DNA of 64,000 nucleotides from Tetragonia tetragonoides. Taxonomy: Eukaryota; Streptophyta; Magnoliopsida; Caryophyllales; Aizoaceae. Below the pieces are notes generated by a model. That model made no database searches and had not been told where the DNA came from. It was given only the letters and a program-made list of their open reading frames with translations. Positions 55,427 through 64,000 of this stretch are shown piece after piece (position 1 is the first letter of the stretch; every line of letters begins with the position of its first letter). A program made the position numbers and the translations under genes. The stretch lies in the NCBI GenBank assembly GCA_038025085.1, contig CM076139.1, positions 43,938,807-44,002,806 on the forward strand. The letters run 5' to 3'.

Positions 55427-56071
55427 TTTAAGTGATTGAAGCAGATAGATTCGTAGTATTGTCGATAACAAGACATCAAATAAGGTTGATTAAGTCATAG
55501 GAGAGTTAGCACCGAAAAAAAGTCATGGGAGAGTTGAATATCAAAAGGGACAAGTCATACAAGAGTTGTGTAAGAACCCTACTAGGTAAACAAACTTTGT
55601 TCGAATAAATATTTGTTTGAACGGATTTTTGATAGAAGTTGAGATTTAGAGTCTATATGGAAGATTAATTTGGAAAAAAAAGGACAAGAAGAGAAGAACT
55701 AGAAATAATGAAAGGAGAACAATAATTTCCCCTTCCTTCTATTCTCCTCTAATTTGTGAGGAACAAAAATTATGATAGAGATAGAAACAGAGTAAGTTAA
55801 AAATTAAAAAAATAATAATAAAAATAAAAACTAACAAAAAGAGAGAAACTAATTTTTCTTATTCTCATTTGTTTCTCTTTCATTCTCGGTAGGGTTTAGG
55901 GTTTAACTCTAAAATCTTCCATTAAATTTAATTAACTTTAATTTTATTAATTTGTCCCAAACCATGTTTTAGGGTTTTTGTGGGGCAAGGTGGTCTGGGT
56001 ATGAACTATATATGAAGCAGCATAGTGCAAACCTCATTGCTAAAGGGCAACCAAAAAACAAGCAACTCGTC

Positions 56072-56427
56072 TTGTGTGGACTTAGTCCATAGTCTAAATC
56101 TGTTAGGGACATGAGAGATATTTTTTAAAAAGATTTGATCTTTGGTCCACCATGAACTTTCCAGCTTATTTCTTTTTATTTCAACAAACTTCATCGACTT
56201 CAACAAACTTCAGCAAAGTTAAATAAAGTTAGACAAAGTTCAACAAAGTGAAACAAACCAATATACAAACTAGTTATAAAAAACACTTGAATCAACAAGA
56301 TTCAACAAAAATAAACAAAGTTCAATAAAGTTAAATAAAGTTCAACAAAGTTCAACAAAAATAAATTTTCAGTAATATATATAAACGTTTTTCAGTTAGG
56401 GAAGAACAGACCCTAAATCCACATAAG
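56072..56427. mobile_element. Inverted-repeat element with TTCAACAAAG repeats
   Basis: Starts TTGTGTGGACTTAGTCCA and ends CTAAATCCACATAAG. The right half is a degenerate 10-bp tandem repeat, TTCAACAAAG (56190-56365). It shares its ends with 57579-57942. Confidence 0.5.
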
Positions 56428-57578
56428 ATATTACAAAAATCAAGTGTACTGTCTACATTCTTCATCAATTGTGCAATGCACTGCACAGACAACAAAGTGT
56501 AGCTAGCTAGGAAGAATTCCATTGACCTTCGTCAAACATGACACTTTGTTTTTTTTTTTTGTTTTTTTTTTTTCCGATTTGGCTTAATAAAATTATTTAA
56601 TTATCAGAAACATGCACCTTTTGTGTACTACCCCATAGCACCTCACTCCATCTCTTATGGCTAAGTACCAACCTCTTTGAACTAAGATATGTGGAACATG
56701 TCTTCATTCTCACATTATTGTGTCAACCCATGATGTATCTTGCCCAACACTCTCCTATATGATAATTAATCTGGTCAAATATGTGAAATAGAAAATATTT
56801 TGAGTTGGTTGAGCATCGTCCAACACTTGAGAGAAATTCTTGCAGGTTGTGATCTCAGCATTTACTTATTTATTTTGATTCAAGGGATGCACGAAGTCGA
56901 GTACAATAAATTTACATGAAACTGGGGAGGAAGGATTCAAATTTGGGACCTAATATACTCATGGCCTAAATCTTTACCATTAGGCCAAGACCTCATTAGC
57001 ATACTGATCACAACATTTGGTATTGCTTTATAATCGGTGTGTTGGGATACTTGGATTTGAAATAATGGATTTGAGGTGAATTTATTCTTCAAAGCTTTTG
57101 ATAATTGTAGGTTTGGAATTGATCCAATTTCATGACCTTTCATAAAGTATTCAAAATTGGAGATTTTCAACAATTATACCCCTCCATCTTTGTATGTCAT
57201 GTTCTTATCCCTCTTCCCTCTTTCTTACATTTGAAGGATTTCTATTCATCAAAATGATAGGTGCATACGATTTTTCTTCTATTGAAATTCACAATTTCAA
57301 TTCAAGTATCCAAACACACCCTTATGCAAAACTTAAATCCAGGATTTCTTAATAGCAATTTTATCTCATCACCAAGTTCTTAAAGTGCAATCCACCTATA
57401 AATTAGTGTCACCCAATACACAAACACAAGTAGATGGCACAAGTAATAGACTTTGCTGATAAAGAAGGAAGGTGCAAGTGAATGGTAATCGAGACACCTC
57501 CTTCTACTTCATGTTTTGGACTCTTGCATTGCGTTCAACATTGAACATATCAGACTAATTGAATAACCAAGCATGTTT

Positions 57579-57942
57579 TGTGTGGACTTAGTCCACTGTG
57601 GACCAAGTAAATTTGAGGGGTGGCTCCAGGTGAAGTAGGGGGTGACTCCAGGTGAAGTATGGGGTGACTCTATTATTAGAGGGGTGGCGCCAAGTATAAA
57701 TTTAAAGGGTGGCTGCAGGTAAAGTAAGGGGTGGCTCCACTATTAGAGGGATGACGCCAAGTATAAATCTGAGGGGTGACTCCAGGTAAAGTAGGGGATG
57801 GCTCCACTAATACTATTAGAGGGGTGGCTTCAGGTGAAGTATGGGGTGACTAAAGGTGAAATATGGGGTGGCTCCATAGCCTCCACTATTAAAAGGGTGA
57901 CTCTAGTAAAGTATTGGTCCAACATAAACTAAATCCACACAA
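57579..57942. mobile_element. Inverted-repeat element carrying a GGGGTGGCTCCA minisatellite
   Basis: Ends TTGTGTGGACTTAGT and ACTAAATCCACACAA match with one mismatch. The interior (57614-57905) consists of about a dozen degenerate 20-26 bp units around GGGGTGGCTCCAGGTGAAGT. Confidence 0.6.
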
Positions 57943-58796
57943 GTTTTAATATATACACTAACCCATCAACTTAGTATCATCAATATGATTTAGTATAATT
58001 CCTAAAAACCGCAGTAACAATGCATGGGGCCATGGGGGAACACAAACACAAGTGGAAAAACAACGAGAAAAACCCATAGCCCAAAACTGAACATTACTAC
58101 ATTAGTGAGTTACGATTAGATTACTTCTGAGTTCTGGGCCCCAGTAATTAATGACAAATTTGAAAAGACACAACCCAACCCAATATCAACCAACGCTAAA
58201 CCCAACCCAGTCAAATTCATTTGGTGGTTCCTTAGTCTGCAACGGACCACAAATTGTATAGTGAGTTAGTGACCTCACAAGCTTGGGCCTTAGACTGAGA
58301 TGCGAAGCAGACTTGCTGGATCCCCAATGGCCCAATCCGAGGAAGTTTGGTCTAGCATCGTGATCTACAATCTGCTTACTTTTTGCTAGAGCTCACAAAC
58401 AAGTTTCGTGTTATTTTTGTGTTGGTCTTAAAATGCGTAAAATTTTATATAAAAATGAAGATAATTACATTCACAAATATGTATAATCGTGTAAGATTCG
58501 GTAATACATGTTCATGTCTTTTTCAGTAACTTCGTGTCGTGTTATCGGCCGTATCAAACATTACCAACTTTAATTTTTGCTATGTTGTACTTGTACACAA
58601 ATTTCGACTTCAGACATTCAGTAATGCATTTTTCAATAAACACACAAAGAATGAAGACAAATCTCAAACTTTTTTTTTTCAACCGCAGGTTCACCTAACG
58701 ATTTTGGCTAAGTGCTCTCAATAACTAGTTTTTCCGTTCACAAAGTACGAACCCTCAATCTTACTTTAAAAAAGAGAGTGTCGAACCACTTATACC

Positions 58797-59346
58797 TAGA
58801 GCTGTCAAAAGCTAACACGACACGACAACACGACACGAACCGGATACGAATGTAGCAGGTTAGTGTTGAGAGGTTTCGACCCGTTTAATTAGATGGGTCA
58901 ACACGAGTAACACGTTTAGTTAAATGGGTTAGGTTAAGGTTGAGATTTCTGACACGAAAACAACCTGCTCACAACACGTTTATTTTTAATTGTCAAATTT
59001 AAGTTCAATATAATTGTAACAAGTAAATAATGTAATAAAATCTCACCTATCTTGAGCATTTTAATAATTTTAGACTGTTGAATATACACTTATATGATTG
59101 AAACTTTAAATTTGTAGGTAAAATTTATGTTTTTTTCTCATATTTCAATTAGTTTAGAATATAAGTAAAGATAATCAGGTTAATAGGTCATTAAACAGGT
59201 AACACGATTATTAAACAGGTTAGGTGCAGGTCAAGGATTTTCGACACGATTAATAAATGGGTTAGGTTTGGGTCAAGGGATTCTCGACATGTTTAACCTT
59301 GACACGAACACGAACACGACACGACCTGACCTATTTGACAGCTCTA
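58797..59346. mobile_element. hAT-type MITE with 8-bp TSD
   Basis: Perfect 13-bp terminal inverted repeats, TAGAGCTGTCAAA / TTTGACAGCTCTA, flanked by a perfect 8-bp duplication, CTTATACC (58789-58796 and 59347-59354), the hAT signature. Both ends hold CACGACACGA-type subterminal motifs and the interior has AACAGGTTAGGT motifs. No transposase. Confidence 0.9.
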
Positions 59347-59359
59347 CTTATACCAACTA

Positions 59360-60071
59360 TTTAGTGGTCAAACTTAAACTCTGTTAAATAACAATTAAAT
59401 TAAGGATATCCATAAGATTATGTTATTATGCACTTCTATCACAATCAACAAAACGAAAAGGAAACAGAAAACAACAAATATTGCAAATATTTATATACAC
59501 AAGATTACATGAATCGTTCTGAGTGTAGAGCAGAGTAACCTTCCACAGCCTAAAAGGCTCAGAAACCTTCGTCATTATCAAAGGTTGCATGATTACTGAG
59601 TGCTTGCCAAAGCACTAATAATTAAATTAACGAAAAAGACAAATTTTAGTGAAGTTCCGACTTTGTAAGTTAATTAAGTTGCGGCTAATGAGTAATCTTT
59701 TAAATTGTTAAAGTGAGCTCAATAGTTTGGTCATTTGTAATTTTGTATCTCACTGATTTGATTTATGTTTTGTTGCTTGCTTTGCCTTGTTACTCAATAC
59801 ATACATGACGCTATTATAATTGAATTCGTGTGGCACAACTATCAGTTTAAGAAACTGGGATGGATTAAAGTTGGTGACGCATCTCATCAGCAGAGTCGAC
59901 ATGCATTAACCTCCATCTCATTACATTGAACGCAACCAACCATCCTCAATTTTTTATTTTTTATTTTTATTTTTTTTTGAAAAGGCAAGAAAGCCGACGA
60001 TACACGGCTAGCTATGTTTGACAATGTTAAAAAAGGAAATAAATTAGTATAGAAATTAGCGGTAGTTGTAG
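59360..60071. other. No gene recognised
   Basis: Unique AT-rich spacer. Confidence 0.4.
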
Positions 60072-60089
60072 CTGTAGATGTACAATCTT

Positions 60090-60741
60090 TTTTTTTTTTT
60101 TTTTTGAAGGAAAGAGAATTCATTCATTCATAAAAAGTCATCCGACATCTACAACGGTGAATATATCTAAACAAATCTAAATTTAACATAACCAAGTATA
60201 AATCCAGTATAACAAGATGAATATGATTTCCACTATCACTGCTTGAAATCGGTGTCTTGAACAGCTCCGTTGATAAGTGACTACCAATCCAAACATCACT
60301 GTTAGAAATCGGCGTCTTGATCAACTTCGTCGATAATTGACAATGCCCTGATATAGCAAAAAATATGCTATACAGTAAACGGGAGGCCACCGCCTTTTCC
60401 CTACGATCGGAGGTAAGCACGAAACGTGCTGCAACTATTTGGAAGAACAAATCCCCTTGCCATAATAGATTGAACTTGTCTTCTTGATTCATCAAACCAA
60501 ACCTAAAAATAGAAATTCGACGATCCTCCGACGAACGCGGAGAACTCCACAATCTGTCACCAAAGGAGAGTTTATTACTAACCATAAAGAAAAACAAACT
60601 AAAAAACTAGATCGAAAGCAAGAAATTAACAACGGAGGGGCTAACCACCGGCAATTTTTGCCAGTGGTAGCCCCAAGATGAGTCAAAGAGAAAAGGGGGC
60701 TAGGATTTTTTGAGAGAGAGAGCTTTGCTTTTCTTGAGAAC
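60090..60741 (-). mobile_element. 652-bp non-autonomous retroposon with 18-bp TSD
   Basis: Flanked by a perfect 18-bp duplication, CTGTAGATGTACAATCTT (60072-60089 and 60742-60759). The minus strand begins with a CT-rich leader (AAAGCTCTCTCTCTC) and ends ATGAATGAATTCTCTTTCC followed by about 16 A, like a plant LINE 3' end. The minus strand contains an open frame of 157 codons (60597-60124; MVSNKLSFGDRLW near its start) with no domain I recognise. Its C-terminal half has a two-fold repeat (LSTKLIKTPIS / LSTELFKTPIS, about 60235-60345). It is either an internally deleted LINE or a distinct short retroposon family. Confidence 0.85.
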
Positions 60742-60759
60742 CTGTAGATGTACAATCTT

Positions 60760-63700
60760 AATGGAGGAAATAAGTTAGTATTGAAAGTTGAAACGAAAAA
60801 GTTGGATAGATTCATAGAATTAGTTTTACCTGTAGCTGGAATTGAAAATAATTTGACAAACTGTATAGTAGCTGACAGTAAAAAAAACCTGCAAGTTTCA
60901 AGCTGTAACTTTTATTGAAAAACTAGTTGTTTGTGTAAAACATAGGCTAATAGTAGAATTACTCAAAGTGAAGAGGGATGGGAGGGATATAAAAGGCTAT
61001 CTATCTCCCATCACCCACCGACACGATTACACGACCAACACCAGGCCAAAAGAGAGAAATAAATTACAAAAAGTAGGACTAATTTCAATTTCTGTTCTTT
61101 TTATACTACTCATTTTTAAAACCACCGTTGGCTCTCACCATCAACATCAAAAGACTCAACAATGGTGGCCAATTGATCGCAAAAAAAAAGCAAGAATTTA
61201 AGGAATACTATTGGCGTTGTTGTATTCCTTCACCAAAGATTGAATTTGGATTGTCGTCTTCACTTTTATTATCAATTTACCGCAGTTAAAGAAACCATCA
61301 TCTAATTCACTTTGAATTTGCCAACCATCATTGACCTTCATTAAATTAGATGGAACAAGAAAAGGAGAGGGGGCCAAATTGACATATATTAGCAAGAGAC
61401 AAGATATGTGTTAAGTAAAAGAGCTAAAAATATGTTAAGGATTTCTCTTTCTTCTCTCCGGAGAAAGAGATCCTCTTGAAAGAGAAAATCACCTACGTAG
61501 AAGGACACAAGACTTGAAATTAAAGCTAAATCAAAGCAACATAGGACTAAACAGGGCTGAAATAATGTAGAAACACATATAAGAGTGGTAGCTGACCAAT
61601 AAAGGGGCCAAAAGAGGGGCGAGGGTTTTGAGGAAATTAGAGAGCGAGAAGTTCTTACTCCTCTCTAAAACTCCTCCTTTTTTTCACCCATTTTCCCTTT
61701 TGTCTATCTTTGTTTAATTCATTTGGGACGAGCTTATTTCCCAAATACTAAGACCTTCGCAACTATCACCCTCAAAAATAAATGCTGATAACAACTCAAA
61801 ACATCAATTAAAGGATGCTTTGAGACGAAAAGGAGAGAGAGACTTATAAACAAAATTCTCTAATTTCTAAATGAAAAGCTAACATCTCAATCAACAATAT
61901 GCAAAGAAATTCTAAGCTTGACAGTTAGGTTATAGAGATTAACAAGAAATTTCAAAAGAAATTGACCCTAAAAACAGCAACACATATCTCAGCTCTTGGT
62001 CATGAGAGATAAGATATAGGTGAGATTCCATTATAAAAGGCGAAGTTGGGGATTCTTTTGAGGTGAATGAGCGGCGGGATGCTAGGGTTCTTTGGATTCA
62101 TTTTTCTTAGGTTTCTGTAAGAGAGAATTTTGCTTCATCTACTATCAGATATAAACTGCACATAACATAGAAGGATGAAATTCATATAACAATGATCCTC
62201 AAGTTCGAGTACGAACTTATTATTCCCTTCGTTTGTAATGAATAGTCATGCCATCACATTGGCAATTTTTAAATTTGAGAAATTGTTATAGTTTTATTAA
62301 AACAATTTTGAATTGCAAGATTAAGATTTCGTTCATTTGAAATTGAATAATATTGAATTTGACTTATCTTTGGTGCGCATTAAAGGATAACACCAGTCAA
62401 AATTAAAGAAGAAAAACAACCTTAAATAAAAGGATAAAAAGAAGCAAGAAAGAAAAAACTTAAACAAGATTAAAAAGGGGGGGGGGGGGGGGAAGGGGTA
62501 ACTAACTCTAAGGACCAGACGTGGCCATGCCATACTCCAAAGATCACATTTTTTGACTCCAATATCTATTTGGGACGAGATCAGAGCCAATAGTAAACAT
62601 TGGGAAAAGGCTATATTTTCATGGTGAGATGAAAGTGTTTGGGAGTAATGATCAAGAGTTCAAGCACTTCAGAAATTCTTAACATTTATATTATTAAATA
62701 TTCATCATCATCGAATTTTTGTTGAGATTGAGACACAATATGATGTCCACACTCCTATCACACTTCCTTATACATTTGGCACATCATATTTTAAATTTTT
62801 TTTTGATTAAATTGGTATGCATGACAAAATCATTAACCATCAGGATATGTTTGGCAAATTAAGCTTTAAGCTATGAGTTGTAATTGCAAGTTGCAAGCTG
62901 TAGGTATGATTAATTTCAACTTTTGGTTCAAAGCTACTATAAGGCTCGGTTCCCCGCAACTTATTTTTTCCTTCAGTTCAGGTCATATGGAAACTTATCA
63001 CTTAAATAATTGTCTAATCCGAAATATTTTCATGACGATATTTGTGTCACAAGAAAGACTTCAACGCCTATATATTCAAATGAGTCCAATATTTTTGAGT
63101 TTTAAGTGGTTAAAGATCATGAGATCAATCTAGTTCAAATAAGTTCAATTTAGGGTACGTTTGTAAGAGTTGAACTTACCAGAACTGAATTCAACATTAC
63201 TAAACTAGACAATATTGAAGTGAACTGGACACAACTAAACTAAACTGGACACAACGATATGTGAGACAAAAAACATATTTATGAACTCGGCACCAATGAA
63301 TTGAACTGGACATCATTTAACAAAATTTAAAATCATTAAATTAACACCTAAACTGAACTGACCTAAACTGACCTGAACATATAAACTCTATCAAACGCAT
63401 CGTCAGTATTTTTCAGGTGAAAAAGATCGGCCGTAGGTAGCTCCCACAAAATGTGCTTTTGTCCCTCACAAAAGCTAAATTTTTGAGAATTTTTAACTAC
63501 CAAAAGCCGTCTTTAAACATAGCCGGAATATGACATAAGATTTTGAATTAGGGAAACAAAGCCTATAAGAAATCATTATTTAGAAAGTATATATTTCTTA
63601 ATTCTTATGTACTAAAAGTCAATCCTCATATCAATCCAACAAGATAGTGATCAAATAAAAATCATTACTTTCCTTGTGCAAAAGAAACAAATCGTTTTAA

Positions 63701-63840
63701 ATTAACTAGGCCACAACAAAACCTATAAAATCTAACAGAATAACCCAAAAAATGACAAAAAAACTTATCAAAAAAGAAAAAAGAAAAAAAAATGAAATCA
63801 GCCAAAAGAAATATAAGTACACCGACGTAACATGTCCAAC
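60760..63840. other. No gene recognised
   Basis: AT-rich sequence. A 78-codon frame at 60968-61201 with one hydrophobic segment (VGLISISVLFILLIF) and a minus-strand frame at 61395-61198 have no supporting signals. A G run is at 62477-62492, and ACTGAACTGG-type repeats lie at 63150-63400. Confidence 0.45.
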
Positions 63841-63856
63841 ACACACAAAATCCATT

Positions 63857-63895
63857 CCTCTCTCTCTCTGTCTCTCTCTGTCTCTCTCTCTCTCA
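63857..63895 (+). repeat. (TC)n-rich microsatellite
   Basis: CTCTCTCTCTGTCTCTCTC-type repeats. Confidence 0.9.
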
Positions 63896-64000
63896 ATTGC
63901 ATTGAGAATTTGAGACTAGTCATCACTAAAACCAAAACAAACAAACAGACCCTTCAACAGAATATATTGAGCTTTTTCATTTTATTTCTCCCATGAAGCA

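Noticed and set aside
55889..55906. Interstitial telomere repeat (TAGGGTTTAGGGTTTA)
   Set aside because: Two units only; a telo-box-like motif common in plant promoters, not a telomeric tract.
60968..61201. 78-codon ORF with one hydrophobic segment
   Set aside because: No promoter, homologue or splice evidence; such frames are expected by chance here.

Overview
This window is nuclear DNA of a flowering plant, most likely a eudicot. The evidence is spliced plant-type genes (WNK kinase, F-box, class III GABA transaminase, DHHC acyltransferase, T2 RNase), plant L1 LINEs, Ty1/copia elements primed by initiator-Met tRNA, a CACTA element, Helitrons, and an endogenous caulimovirid. I cannot name the species. 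I see no intact host gene. Every recognisable host coding segment is truncated, frameshifted or interrupted, and almost everything else is transposable-element DNA, much of it nested. The only long element ORF without a lesion is the gag-protease of a short copia element at 44.3-46.8 kb.

Layout. 1-2.5 kb: deleted copia element on the minus strand (RT, integrase end, gag start, PBS, LTR). 2.5-7.5 kb: decayed endogenous pararetrovirus, minus strand, in the order zinc-finger coat region, movement protein, protease, RT, RNase H, distal ORF; a LINE fragment with a 16-bp target-site duplication (TSD) sits in the movement gene. 7.5-10.8 kb: no gene recognised. 10.8-11.5 kb: two exons of a WNK kinase. 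12.2-13.3 kb: 5'-truncated LINE. 13.9-19.9 kb: nearly full-length LINE with both ORFs broken. 20.0-23.05 kb: non-autonomous CACTA element. 23.4-24.3 kb: T2 RNase with a TATA box and a frameshift, followed by two MITEs. 25.6-30.7 kb, minus strand: the first three exons of a DHHC acyltransferase placed directly upstream of the last seven exons of a GABA transaminase.

31.4-37.2 kb and 46.8-55.4 kb: AT-rich Helitron-derived DNA with several hairpin-plus-CTAG 3' ends, repeated internal blocks and long microsatellites. Between these lie LINE tails (37.7-39.0 kb), a hAT-like element (39.5-40.1 kb), an F-box gene broken by a tandem array of miniature LTR elements (TRIM) and a second inverted-repeat element (40.5-43.7 kb), and the gag-protease copia element. 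54.5-60.8 kb holds a long-inverted-repeat element, a pair of related inverted-repeat elements carrying minisatellites, a hAT element with an 8-bp TSD and a 652-bp retroposon with an 18-bp TSD. 60.8-64 kb has no recognisable gene.

There is no operon or pathway. The interest lies in how the elements are arranged: nesting order, tandem TRIM and Helitron structures, a gag-protease-only copia element, a pararetrovirus with coat region before movement protein, and the head-to-tail gene-fragment chimera. Identifications rest on reading motifs by eye; no database search was run.
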